A DNA stretch of 64,000 bases. It comes from Juglans regia. Taxonomy: Eukaryota > Streptophyta > Magnoliopsida > Fagales > Juglandaceae. A program made the position numbers and the translations under genes. Shown here piece after piece: positions 11,400 through 23,800 of this stretch. The stretch spans positions 9,618,243 through 9,682,242 of the forward strand of contig NC_049907.1 of the NCBI RefSeq assembly GCF_001411555.2. The letters are read 5' to 3'. Below the pieces are notes generated by a model that did no database searches, was not told the DNA's origin, and worked only from the letters and a program-made list of their open reading frames with translations. Within the stretch, counting starts at the first letter, position 1; every line of letters starts with the position of its first letter.

Positions 11400-12714
11400 T
11401 CACTCACTCATAGAGCACCTGGCGGTCAACTTTGAGGAGATCATCGCAGTAGATATAATAATTTCACCTAAAGTCAAACGCATTGGAAATTTGATAATAA
11501 TAGAAATAATTGACAATATGATCTGAATAATTGCGGTATACGATTCAATGTATTGACAAATACTCCCATATATTTGTCCATTGGGTAGAACGAAGCATCC
11601 AAAAGAAAGCCTAGCATTTTTTTGCCATGCATTCACAGCAAACATCGTCCACGTTATAAGAGAACTCACCACAATAAATCACAGCACCACCCACTTCAGA
11701 GGCTTGTTATCGTTCGACATAATTTGTGCGACCTCTAATGCAAATGCCAAAACCGCAACAATGCAATCTATACCTTCCATGATCTGGACATTCAATGATA
11801 AATTTATTAACTCGTAATTAATATTAATTGAGTAAAGTTATTATTCTGTATCTAATTATTATTCTCCATCGTACTTTCTATTGTGATATATTTTAAGTGA
11901 TTTCATATATAAACTAATTATATAGGCAACCACTAAAAATGCACCATTAACAGATGTGACAAAATCATAAAGTTTAAGATTAGAACAATATTTTCCTTAA
12001 CTTTTTTTTTTTATACAAAACCAATCTTACCACAAGGTATATAGACCTCCAACGAGGACTTTGTGGAGGATCTTGCCCAGCCTCTAGATCAACATCTGGA
12101 TCAACACTTGGGCTCCTACCAACAGAATTCGGAACAATTTGATCATGCAAACTATGATTTGGAGTTTCTGGAAGACCATGGTCAGGTTCTAAATCATTAT
12201 CTATTGGACTAGTCAAAATCTCATCACTCTTGTCAACCGAGTTTACCAAAATCTCTTTTCTGTCAATAATCTGCAAAAGTTTTAACAAATATATCATGTG
12301 ATGCTAAGAATACATCTCAGTTGAAGATCGCCAACAAAGAAACAATCAAACTCAATTTTTTATGAAAACCAGTTCAAAAGAGTCTATAATAATATAACAA
12401 CCCAGACAATACAAGCCATTGAATAGCAAGGACTGTATATATAAGATATATACGAGGAACACTCCTTGCATCCTACAACATAAACTATTTTGCACCAGCA
12501 GCTCGAATTAACCAACAAATGAAGAGTCCTCCAAGTTTTTGAAAGAGACCTGACAATTGGTTGAGTTTTCGGCCTCATCAACCTCCTCTGTTTCAATGTC
12601 CTGGTTTTGAGAGTACTGGTTTACGCTGTCTCCAGTTTCTTTCATCGCAATATGTTTCTTGACCGGATTTTCAGTTGTTTCCGTTGGAGGCTGAAGTGCC
12701 TCCTCATTCTCCAT
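11400..12714 (-). pseudogene. Left-arm copy of membrane-protein gene, nonsense codon
   Basis: Minus-strand mirror of the right-arm copy. Exon 1 is 12714-12517, exon 2 12270-12031, exon 3 11783-11400, with phase-0 introns as in the intact copy at 24617-25933. Codon 34 after the in-frame Met of exon 3 is TGA (11681-11679) where the intact copy has GGA (Gly). The stop removes most of the hydrophobic C-terminal half. It is divergent from, and 319 bp away from, the right-arm copy. Confidence 0.8.
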
Positions 12715-13033
12715 TTCTGAAAAGAGAAAGGGGAAGGGAGAAATTTAAGAGGTATGTATTGATGTACAGAGCGTGTAGAGAAACACAGAGAAAGGAGGTG
12801 AAAGACTACTCACACAAGACGAAGAGCAATATAAGAAATTGGGATGAAAACTCTTTTCTTAACGAAATTGTGAGTAGTCATTTCGTTAAGAAAAGAGTTT
12901 TCATCCCAATTTCTTATATTGCTCTTCGTCTTGTGTGAGTAGTCTTTCACCTCCTTTCTCTGTGTTTCTCTACACGCTCTGTACATCAATACATACCTCT
13001 TAAATTTCTCCCTTCCCCTTTCTCTTTTCAGAA
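12715..13033. promoter_or_regulatory. Head-to-head leader region between the two arm genes
   Basis: This 319-bp symmetrical stretch lies between the two start codons and contains the apex. Each half holds the gene leader ending 'tttctcttttcagaa' before ATG, which looks like a 3' splice acceptor, so a leader intron may have existed. Homology to the intact copy begins exactly at the arm tip ('atttcgtt', 24463), so the true promoter upstream is not included. Any transcription from here would be bidirectional; I see no clear TATA box. Confidence 0.45.
12869..12879. other. 11-bp apex spacer of the palindrome
   Basis: The spacer is TGTGAGTAGTC. The arms start on either side as 'aacgaaat' and 'atttcgtt'. 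The same 11 bases occur as a direct copy 54 bp inside the right arm (12934-12944) and therefore inverted in the left arm (12804-12814). This suggests filler copied from the arm itself during formation. Confidence 0.9.
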
Positions 13034-14348
13034 ATGGAGAATGAGGAGGCACTTCAGCCTCCAACGGAAACAACTGAAAATCCGGTCAAGAAACATATTG
13101 CGATGAAAGAAACTGGAGACAGCGTAAACCAGTACTCTCAAAACCAGGACATTGAAACAGAGGAGGTTGATGAGGCCGAAAACTCAACCAATTGTCAGGT
13201 CTCTTTCAAAAACTTGGAGGACTCTTCATTTGTTGGTTAATTCGAGCTGCTGGTGCAAAATAGTTTATGTTGTAGGATGCAAGGAGTGTTCCTCGTATAT
13301 ATCTTATATATACAGTCCTTGCTATTCAATGGCTTGTATTGTCTGGGTTGTTATATTATTATAGACTCTTTTGAACTGGTTTTCATAAAAAATTGAGTTT
13401 GATTGTTTCTTTGTTGGCGATCTTCAACTGAGATGTATTCTTAGCATCACATGATATATTTGTTAAAACTTTTGCAGATTATTGACAGAAAAGAGATTTT
13501 GGTAAACTCGGTTGACAAGAGTGATGAGATTTTGACTAGTCCAATAGATAATGATTTAGAACCTGACCATGGTCTTCCAGAAACTCCAAATCATAGTTTG
13601 CATGATCAAATTGTTCCGAATTCTGTTGGTAGGAGCCCAAGTGTTGATCCAGATGTTGATCTAGAGGCTGGGCAAGATCCTCCACAAAGTCCTCGTTGGA
13701 GGTCTATATACCTTGTGGTAAGATTGGTTTTGTATAAAAAAAAAAAGTTAAGGAAAATATTGTTCTAATCTTAAACTTTATGATTTTGTCACATCTGTTA
13801 ATGGTGCATTTTTAGTGGTTGCCTATATAATTAGTTTATATATGAAATCACTTAAAATATATCACAATAGAAAGTACGATGGAGAATAATAATTAGATAC
13901 AGAATAATAACTTTACTCAATTAATATTAATTACGAGTTAATAAATTTATCATTGAATGTCCAGATCATGGAAGGTATAGATTGCATTGTTGCGGTTTTG
14001 GCATTTGCATTAGAGGTCGCACAAATTATGTCGAACGATAACAAGCCTCTGAAGTGGGTGGTGCTGTGATTTATTGTGGTGAGTTCTCTTATAACGTGGA
14101 CGATGTTTGCTGTGAATGCATGGCAAAAAAATGCTAGGCTTTCTTTTGGATGCTTCGTTCTACCCAATGGACAAATATATGGGAGTATTTGTCAATACAT
14201 TGAATCGTATACCGCAATTATTCAGATCATATTGTCAATTATTTCTATTATTATCAAATTTCCAATGCGTTTGACTTTAGGTGAAATTATTATATCTACT
14301 GCGATGATCTCCTCAAAGTTGACCGCCAGGTGCTCTATGAGTGAGTGA
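13034..14348 (+). pseudogene. Right-arm copy of membrane-protein gene, nonsense codon
   Basis: Exon 1 is 13034-13231, exon 2 13478-13717, exon 3 13965-14348. It is almost identical to the intact copy at 24617-25933 (about nine differences over 1.58 kb). The key difference is GGA to TGA at 14067-14069, shared with the left arm, so the mutation predates the inverted duplication or spread by conversion. The truncated product would keep the acidic N-terminus and lose the second and third hydrophobic segments. Homology to the intact locus ends at 14455, where a MITE fragment starts. Confidence 0.8.
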
Positions 14349-14455
14349 TTCCTAGTATTAGGTTGGACTCTTTTGGTTTGTAAAAATGATATGCATGGTT
14401 GTAATAATATGTAGTTGGGTAAGCCATGGGGCTGGTTGGTTTTGAACTTTCTTGT

Positions 14456-14572
14456 ATTTATTATTATTATTATTATTTTGAGATTTGAAAAAATTGAATT
14501 GTTTATTATATTTTGTGTAGAATTTGAAAAAATTGTAATAATGATATGAGATAAGATACAATCATGAAATAC
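14456..14572. repeat. AT-rich dispersed MITE fragment, right arm
   Basis: Mirror of 11176-11293. It starts where homology to the third gene copy stops and ends at the LINE poly(T). Confidence 0.6.
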
Positions 14573-17500
14573 TTTTTTTTTTTTTTTTAGAAAGAGTTAG
14601 GGTCACCTGTCCAAAAGTGACCCATTCCCAAATTTATTAATAACCCTCACTTGTGGCGGAGGAAAACCATGGTTACAAATCAAGCATCTGGGATACAAAA
14701 CGAAAACCCAGCGTGTAGAAGAAAAACCAAGCCAGAATACATAAAAACCATGGAAAAAAAATAAAACCACAAGCAAAAAGACACATGAAACTAACTAAAA
14801 TGGAACGAAGGCAACCCGAAGTAGTCCATGTGGATAAGACCACGCAGCGCTCGGGGAGTCTCCGTCAAGTGAGAGACAACTAAATCACTACCAGAATCCC
14901 CATGTTTGGCTAACCAATCTGCAACTTTATTTCTCTCACGAAAAACATGATGAATCGAGCATGTCATGGAGTTCATAATGTCCATAATTTCCTCCCAGAA
15001 ATCATCCAGGTACCACCCCACATCTTTTGCTCCTCCACCAGCAAATAATAGTCATAGAATCAAGTTCAATATCCACATAATTGAAAGATAAAGATTTACA
15101 AACCTCGAGCCCATGAAGAAGAGCTAAAAGTTTTGCCCGATTGTTAGAACCTGTACCAATGAACGAAGAAAAAGCATGAATTAGCTTACCATGATTATTT
15201 CTAATATTCCCACCTATACTTGAGGCACCCGGATTACCCAAACTACTGCCATCTGTATTAAGCTTAACCCATCCCGCCGAAGGCCGTTGCCAAGCAATAA
15301 CTTTACAACGCTGGATTGGGGTAAGAACAGACTGGTCATGCAAACTTTCAAGTACATGCAAATCAAAACCAGATATGTGAGAACTAGCATGCATATCGCG
15401 ACAAATAAGACTAATCCACCGACGAACAGAGTGAATAATGTCAGAGGCAGATTCAAAGCGACCCTCCGTACACACCAAACAGTGCCTTTGCTAGATTCTC
15501 CAAGTGATAATCACCGGGAGAATTCCCACAATAATGCCAACTTGAGACGATAGAGTTGCACGGCAAAACAAAATCTTCACCGTGTCTTTCCAATTTCGGC
15601 CAAACGAGATCCCAAGGCTAGCCCCAAAATATCGCCAAATAGTGTTCGCAATATCACCTGCAAAAAGAACATGATTTTGGTCCTCATAGTGACCGTTAGC
15701 ACAACTATCACAACGAGAGGTAGGTAATAGGAATGCCAATACGTCGAAGATGACGATCGACACTAAGGGCCATATACCAAACTTTCCGCATATGGGTAGA
15801 CATTTTAAGAGGAAGACTCTTATGCCACATCCAAGAGTGCCCCTCAATAGTATCACCCCTAATACGGACACAATCCTAAGCCGACTTAGTGGAAAACAAA
15901 CGATTATCATTATTGGTCCAAATCAGAACATCCAAACCCGGTTTAGCCTTACAAATATCCTCTAAAATACCATCAAAGTGATCTGGTCCCACTAACTGTA
16001 GAACAAAATCCACATCGCAATCATTATTTAATTTGCAATCCTTCACTTGAAGATGAGGAATCCCCACAATATTCATATCATTAGCTAAAGGGCCTCTGTC
16101 CTGCCATTTATCATACCAGAAAAAAACCTTACCCTCTTTAAGAAGCCACTTAGAATTATCCAAGACCAAAGGAAGGGATTTAGCAATTATTTTCCAGAAC
16201 CTTGTACCCTTAGTTGGATCAACCAGGGCCTATGGTTTAGAACCCACATACTTACCCTTAAAAAAGTTAGCCCATAAAGAATTACCTTGAATAAGATTCC
16301 AAGCAAATCTAGCATGAAGGGATTTTTGCATATCATCGAGGTTCCTAAGAGCCAAGCCACCTTCCTTCACGGGACGACAGACAGAATTCCAGGCCATCCA
16401 TTTTTTCTTACCTTTGTTATTATCCTCCCCCCAGAAGAAAGTACTCATCATACGATGAAGGGTTTTAATGTAGATTGCGGGACTTGAAGAACGGCAAAAA
16501 TATGAAGAGCCATACTAGAAAGAACATGACGAAGTAAAATAAGACGGCTACCCGCCGAAAGAAATCTCATCTTCCACCCCGATATTTATTGTTTGAATAT
16601 TAGACACCATATCTTCCAGATGCACCTGTTTGAGACGACCCTAAATAATAGGCACTCCAAGATATTTGAAAGGGAAAAATCCTTCTGAAAATCCAGTCTT
16701 CCGTAATAATAAGCTTTTACGAGCTAAAGAAATTTTTTGAGAGTAGTAAATGGCAGATTTAGAGTGATTGATACAATGACCCGACCAACTCTTGTATTTA
16801 TGAAGCACAAATAAAATCTCCTTTAGTGCTTGAGAGCTACTATTAGAAAAAAGCACCACATCATCAGCATACATAAGATGAAAAATTATGGGCGTACCTT
16901 GGGCCTGTGAGAATTGACCAAATTTTCGAGCCTCCACACTTTGCTTGATCAATCTAGAGAGAATTTCTTCAAGGATAATAAAGAGAAAGGGAGAAAGGGG
17001 ATCACCCTGACGCAAGCCCCGACCACCTTGAAAAAAACCTTTAATAGTGCCTTTCATTATAATAGAATACCAAGGAGTCAAGATGCATGTTCTGATAAGA
17101 GCACAAAAATTAGAGGAAAATCCAAAATAGTGAAGAACCTCTAGAAGAAACAGCCAATCCACTCGATCATAGGCTTTAGCCATATCCAGTTTAATCATGA
17201 TATTACCACCATGGGCCTTCTTATTAATGGAGTGGACCATTTCCTGTGTAATACTAATATTTTTAAAGATGCTTCTCCTCGGAATGAAAGCGCCTTGCTC
17301 CCACAAAATTATTCGTGAGATGAGACCTGTCAAACGATTAACAATGATTTTGGAGCATATTTTATAGAACACCGAGCATAGGCTGATAGGCCTAAACTTA
17401 TCAAAACCAGAAGGTGTATCAACCTCTAGAATTAAGACAAGAAAAGATTTAGTAAAAAATCTTGGAAGCTGTTTAGAATTAAAAAAAATAAGATATGGCT

Positions 17501-19669
17501 TCCAAGACATCCTCTTTCACAATCTCCCAAGTACTTTTGAAAAAACCAGAATCAAAGCCATCAGGTCCGAGGAGCTATTAGAAGGAATAAAAGACAGAAC
17601 AGAGAACACTTCATTCATAGAAGGCACCGCACACAAAATCGAGTTGTCAGAATCAGAAATAATAGGTGAGATAAGAGTCGATAAATCAAGTAACAATCTG
17701 GTCGGCGTGCCCTGCAATAAAGTAGAAAAGAAATCCACAGCCCCCTGATGAATACTCTTCGGTGAATTGAACACCATGCCATTCGATGATCTCATGTCCA
17801 CCACTCTTTTACGTTGTTTATTAGCAAGGCAGGCATGAATAAACTTTGTGTTACGATCACCATCCATATGTCATTCTAACTTAGACATTTGAGCCAATCT
17901 AGTATCTTCACGACTGAGCCAATTATCCAATTCCGCATAAGAGGCCATAAGATCCCTCTCTATAGATTCATCCCAATTTTGCTGAAGTTTCTTTTCAAGC
18001 TCCTCAATTTGCTGCTCAAGAGAATTAATATGCATATTAGTATGACCGAAAATCTTTTTATTCCATTCATGCAAGGTGACCTTAGTGTTCTTCAATTTAA
18101 AAGCCAATTTAGTAAGCCCATGACCACCAACAGATGCAGACCATGCCTGACGAACACACAACAAAAATTGTGAATGATCCTCCCACATTTGTTGAAAACG
18201 AAAAGGCGAAGGGCCATAAGAGAAAGGATCCATCTTGAACTCAATAACCATAGGAGAGTGATCGGACGTGGTGTGCTGCAGATAAGAAAAAACTGCATTC
18301 GAAAAATAAGAGAGCAAAGAGAAACCCATTAAAACTTGATCTAACTTCGCCCAAGACCGAGCAAGACCCGACTGCTCATTACACCAAGAAAAATTTCTGC
18401 CCTTAGACTTCATCTCAACCAAACCACCTTGGTGGACTCAGTCATTAAAGTCCTCCATCGCTGCATTTGATAGAGATGAGCCACCCCTTCTCTCCGAGTT
18501 ATTCCGAATGATATTAAAATCCCCAGCAAAAAGACAAGGCTTCGATCCCATAGCTTGGGAACTAAGATCCTCCCACAAACTTTTCCTCTCATACATACTG
18601 CACTTAGCATAGATGATAGTACACAAAAAATGATAGGACCCCGTGTTAACACGAAGAGAAACAAACTGTAAATTTGTCCACACCACTTGAATATCAAGAG
18701 TATTATTCCAGAAAATCTAGATTTTACCACCATCAGCTACATTCGAAGTAAATGAGTCAAAGTGTAAATAATGTTGCAAATGGGTAGCTTTGTTCAAATT
18801 TTGGAATGGTTCCAAAACCGCAACCATCTTAGGCTTAAACTTACAAACTAAATTCTTCAGTCTACGATGAGAGGTACCGTTGCCACGGGCATTCCAACAA
18901 TAATAGAGTTACTCATAAAGACAAGGCAGAGGGACGGGTAATGACCCGAATGGAGCTTCTAACTTTCTCAAACTTTTTCTTTTGATATTTTTTCTTAACT
19001 TTTTTACCTTTAGATTCTGACTGGTAATCCTGAAACTAAGGGAGCACTTCTGGAGGGATATCAGGATCTGGCTTGGAAGCAATATCTTCAAGATTATTGC
19101 CCATATTTTCATTTAGAGTCTTAACTGCTAAACAAAGTTCATTTTCCTCCAGATCAATGTTAGCAGATTCCTCCAAGATCGGAGGAGAGGGCTCTTCAAC
19201 ATTAAAAAAAAAAAAAAAATGCTATTATGGTTCACAAGAGTACCTGCATCCTCACTTGGAGCTAGCACCCCTCCATCATCGTGAACATTGACCTCCATAA
19301 TAATCCCCTAGTCAGGAGTTGGTTTTAGAATATCACCAACCGGTTTCGGAATATCACCAACTGGTTCGTAGGTCTCTGTCTTAGGAGGAATAACCACGAC
19401 GTTGTTCATCTCACCACCTTGTGTATTACCGTAACTAGTTCCACCAGGTTCTGATTCTCCTTTCTTACAGCCACAGTTTTGCTCCCCATGCTTAGATTTT
19501 CCTGCACGACATGTCTTAGAATTATGACCCTGAACTCTGCATTTTCCACAATATGCAGGCAATGTCTCATAGATAACCTTTTGTTTCCTACTCGTAGCCA
19601 GACCAGGAGCACCAATCTAGAAATAAGAGATCGGCTCCTTGGTAGCATCCATCTCCAAACAAATTCTAT
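14573..19669 (-). mobile_element. Decayed plant L1-clade LINE, right arm
   Basis: Minus-strand twin of the left-arm LINE, with its poly(T) at 14573-14588. Domains in mirrored positions are RNase H 14791-15300, zf-RVT about 15620-15820, RT 16641-17510, endonuclease about 17875-18900, and ORF1 knuckle 19308-19562. A 1-bp deletion near 16470 adds a frameshift in the RT thumb that the left copy lacks, while the TAG at 7827 of the left copy is TGG here. The twins have thus started to diverge independently. Confidence 0.95.
16641..17510 (-). pseudogene. LINE reverse transcriptase core, right arm
   Basis: A 289-residue open stretch with the same RT blocks as the left arm (DMAKAYDRVDW, GLRQGDPLSPFLF, LMYADDVVLF). 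Two residues differ from the left copy: CILTPW instead of CISTPW, and FSNSSS instead of FSSSSS. It is cut off from the other ORF2 domains by stops and frameshifts. Confidence 0.93.
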
Positions 19670-19966
19670 GTGCTTTCGCTAAGCATCCCTGCATTTTCTT
19701 TCAGCCTTCTTTCCTATCAAACAAACATACAATTCTCTAATTTCTATCAATCTAATATCACTGGAAACAGATTAATTAAACAGTGTAAATTAACTTTTTT
19801 GGTCCATTTTCATGGCTTCCCAACCACAGATTCTTTCAACTTTATTTCTATTTTTTTCTTCAATGGAAAGGTGAAGTTCTGGTTTAAGTTTGAGTCAATC
19901 TTGAGAACCCAACAATTACTTCATCAGTTTTTGTAGCCAATATTTTCTCCTTTTCTTTGTTCATCA
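19660..19966 (+). pseudogene. Copy of NHL-gene leader, right arm
   Basis: Sense-orientation copy of 37126-37434, the region just upstream of the NHL/LEA2 coding sequence. It starts at the 10-bp 'caaattctat' shared with the LINE 5' junction and stops after 'tttgttcatca'. Several small indels separate it from the locus, so it is older than the split between the two arms. Confidence 0.85.
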
Positions 19967-20316
19967 CTTGTTTGTATTTTCAAAAGGCATGCACGTGACT
20001 TGCAAGTTACTCTTTCTTAATGTTACTTGGACACCTTAAAATTATATTTAAGATATGAATAATGCTAGATACAGTCTAAGCTATGCAAGCCCCGTAAACA
20101 CATTTTGAAAAATAGTGGGGTCTGTCATAAAAAAAATTAACTTTTTCATGTAGATCTCATATTTATCTATTTTTTAAAAAAAGAGTATGTAGGACTTACA
20201 CACCCTAAGGATGCAAATATCATTTCTCTTGACTTATTACTCTTTCCAAAGGAAAATACTAGATTGCCCTTAGGTTTCAATGATAGTACATTTTAATTTT
20301 TTTCATTAAAACCTGT

Positions 20317-20764
20317 TGTGATACCCCATATAATAAGTGATAGTAAATGGTGTATGGAATCCCACATTATTTAAGGAAGGAGAAGTTATTGCTCTTTAGA
20401 AGGTTCCAATGGTGCTCCAATTGTATCATTGACTAATGCTTTTGGAGCATAGGCTATGTGGTTTGAGTCTTCCACTGAGGCATTAAAAATGGTAGCAGAG
20501 TCTATTTCAACCAGAAATGTGGGACTTGAGCCATGACACCTATGATAGATGGGCCTAATGAGAACTTCAGGAATTTAAGGGGGCGGGTGGGAGATTGTGA
20601 TACTCCATATGATAGGTGAGGGTAGGTAGTGTATGAAATCACAAATTGCTTGGGAATGAGAGATTCTTGTTCTTTATAAGGTTCTAATGAGGTTTAATTT
20701 TCTTTTTAACTAGTCCTTTTGGAGTATAGGCTATGTGATTTGGGCCTTACATTGGGGCATTACA
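20317..20764 (+). mobile_element. TRIM retrotransposon, right arm
   Basis: A terminal-repeat retrotransposon in miniature. LTR1 is 20317-20487 and LTR2 20596-20764, both starting TGTGATAC and ending near 'ggcatta(c/a)a'. The 108-bp interior begins with 'atggtagcagagtc', close to the initiator-tRNA-Met primer site TGGTATCAGAGC, and ends with a G-rich polypurine tract ('aagggggcgggtgggaga') directly before LTR2. There is no coding capacity. The flanks are shared with the related element at 29871-30311, so the two copies arose by segmental duplication, not by two insertions. Confidence 0.75.
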
Positions 20765-20889
20765 AACACCCTGGTTGCATTGTGTAGATTTTGGTGTTTA
20801 TGTTCCACAATAGACTTTCGTTGAGGAGTGATGCCTTTAGGGCTAAACAATTATGTCATCCAAAATTTTGTCACTTCTAACACATTGCG

Positions 20890-23800
20890 GAGAGGTTCCC
20901 TAACCCCTCCTCAGATTTATTTAAGCCGTGGATGACCTGATGCCAATGAATCGAGGGTCCTCTATTTTTTCCATGCAATCTGTGCATATACAATTCCCTA
21001 AAGCGGCCGCAATGTGTCAAGTTGATCTGTCTTGTCAATTGTACGACGCCCCTTCTTGGTTGACATTTTGTTCCTTGCTTGGATAGGCAACCCTTTGGGC
21101 CAGGTTTCTGAGCCGATGCCCGGTGAGCCTATCTTAGGGAGAGAAATCCCCTTACAGTTACCCTGTCAATTCTTCCCAGACAGGTCTAGGAGGAATTCCT
21201 TTCATTCCTATTGTTCTTATGCCTTGACAAGTTCCCGGCCCACCTGCCGCACACTAAGTGACCTGTTGTATTTTGCTTACGCGGCAGTACAACGTCAATT
21301 ACACTTTCGCATTGAATGTGCTCCTTCGATTTCCGTGTCATGGCTCTGTATTTCGCTGTTGTTAATTCCCACGTTGTGCCAGGAGATACGATTTTTGGTA
21401 GTTGCGCTAATCGAGAGATCCTGGTACTTAATGGGACACGTGTGTGATATGTGAAATTATGATACCTCGGGAGGATGATCGTCTCCCCCTCCTATATAAA
21501 GCCTTTCTCTCGTATTGCATAACCCATCGTATTTATTCCACTTCCATCTTGTCATTCTGCGATTTCTTTCTCTCACTTTTCTTCCAAATTTTTTCTTCAA
21601 CCTTTCCTACCCTTCATGGCCCTGGAGAGATCTTCGTGTTCTAGAGCCCAGGCGGTGCCATCTGGCGCAGTTCAAGCCGCTGTCATTCATTGCGATTCCT
21701 TTTTTCATGGTTGTCGGTGGTTACTTCTGACGAATTGGAAGAGTTGAAAGCAACCTACAGGATCCCCTCGCAGGTGGAGCTTGTAATGCCTTCCCCCATT
21801 GGTGGAGCGATGGATGAGGAAGCTACGGAACCCACATTGCAGTGTATCCTACCATGTTCTCTTGTGGCTTGTGGTTGCCATTTTTTCGGCCAGTACACGA
21901 AGTTGAGCTTGTTTGTGCTGGTGCCTGCTCAACTCCCTCCTCTTGCATGAAGGATTTTGGTCTCGTGCTGTATTATCTAGCGCCATGCTTTGGAGGGGGC
22001 CGGGTCATATTTCCCTGACCTCAGGGCCCGCGAGTTCTTTATCACTCATAATCTAGTATGGAAGGGTCAACGTATCTACAGTTTACAGCCGAGTCAGGAA
22101 TGGGCTCGGATGGAGGAGAGACATAAGGTGGCAAAGGGGTATACCCACAAGTTTTTCTTCTTGTCGGGTGAGGGGTGCGAGTATCCAGCTTGGCAGATTG
22201 TTAAGCGTTCATTTTTTGTTCGTGCCAACTAGGGCACTGTTGATGATACCTCGATCAGTCGCCCCAAACCGAAGCCTCGCGAGTCAGTGAGACTGGGAAT
22301 TGTTTTTAGTCTGGGTGTCGGTACATCTTAACGAGGTTTATTCGGAGGCTCTATTGTTGATGGATAGCCTAAGTCGGTATTTGGTTGCCCTTGCTAACTT
22401 GCACTCTGATACAGGTATTCCCATGAATCCGGTTGTTTCACCTGTTCACAGTTGTTCCCTGAGCCCGCTAGTGGGGGGAAAGGCAAAAAGACTCTGTCCT
22501 ATCTCTCCCGCTCCTGCTGATTTTGACAACATTCCCATTCCTTCCAGGCGACGTCAGTCCTGATATTTCAAATCCTTATGCCCCCAAAAGTTCCTGATGA
22601 GACAATGCCAATTGCCAATCTTCCTCACGTTGTGCCACCAACCCAAAGAGTTGCGGTTGATGGTGCCTCTGCAGCTGAAGCCCATTTACCTGGTAATGCC
22701 AAGGAGAAGGAGGTAGACTTTCTAGGTGAGGGGAACATGGTGCCCAGAGTGCTTGGCAAGGGAATGGGCACGAAGGTCGTTGAGGGAGTTCCTGTAGACC
22801 TTTATGCGACCATGCTGATCGTCATCACAAGGCAAAGGAAAGAGAATCGAGACCTTCGCTCTCTGGTTTAGATGACTTTAGACCTTGTGGCCTCCGAGTA
22901 GAAGCAGAAGGAGGCGGCTAAAAAAGCCTTGGCTGATTTGATCAAATCCCCAGGGGAAGTTGGCCAACTCCGCACTGAAGCCTCCCTTACTTGCGAGGTG
23001 AGGGACACGCTACAACACTCCCTTGACCAGTGTGAGTCAGAGCTGGAGTGGCTGCAGGCTGACATCTAGGAACTTCATCGGCAATGGGACACTAATGGTT
23101 GCTCGATCAAATGGCTCGAGACCAAGGTTCAAGTTTTTAAAGAGTCAGTGGCGGCGAGGAGGAGAGTTAGTGGAGAAAAGATGCGGAGGCTGCCCTGGAA
23201 GTGAATAAGATGGTGTTCGAAGGCCGAAAAGTGCCCCTCTGAAGCTTGCAAGATGAGCTATCTTATGTTCGTGGGGTCCGCGACGATGCGTGGAGATTCG
23301 GTTATAATGAAGGCTGGAATGAATGACGACCTACATTCTCCAGAACCCCCAATTCGACCTCCGAGCTATGAGTGTGGGCCACTTTCCTCCGCATGAAGAG
23401 TCTCTGTGGCGACATGACATTCTTGGCAAAGGTCTAATTACAAGTGGCCTTGGTGATAGGTCTGCGGGGAGTGATTCCTCTCTATAAGGGCAGATCTCTT
23501 TTGCCAGCCTTCTGCTATTGGGGCCTCGGGCCCCTTTGTTCTCATTCTCGTCCTTTTGCTTATTGTGCTTCGACTCCAAAGCCATATTCCACGGCCGACA
23601 GGCTATCTCGGGGGCTTGGTGGCCATTCTGCGGGGAATGAACCTTTTTATGAAGGTGAATTTTTCAGGCAGATATCCTTGCCAACCCTCTACTGTTGGGG
23701 TCCCAAGCAGCTCGTTCACCATACGACTCAATTAATCACCTCACTACATCCCTATTGATGTATGGAGGGAACCTCTGGCACTATTGACACGTTGTAATGG

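Noticed and set aside
12675..13073. Pair of 87-residue open frames crossing the apex
   Set aside because: They are antisense to exon 1 and the leader of the gene copies, and mirror each other because of the palindrome.
20317..20764. TRIM considered as a Cassandra element
   Set aside because: Cassandra LTRs carry 5S rRNA-like promoter sequence; I see none in these LTRs.
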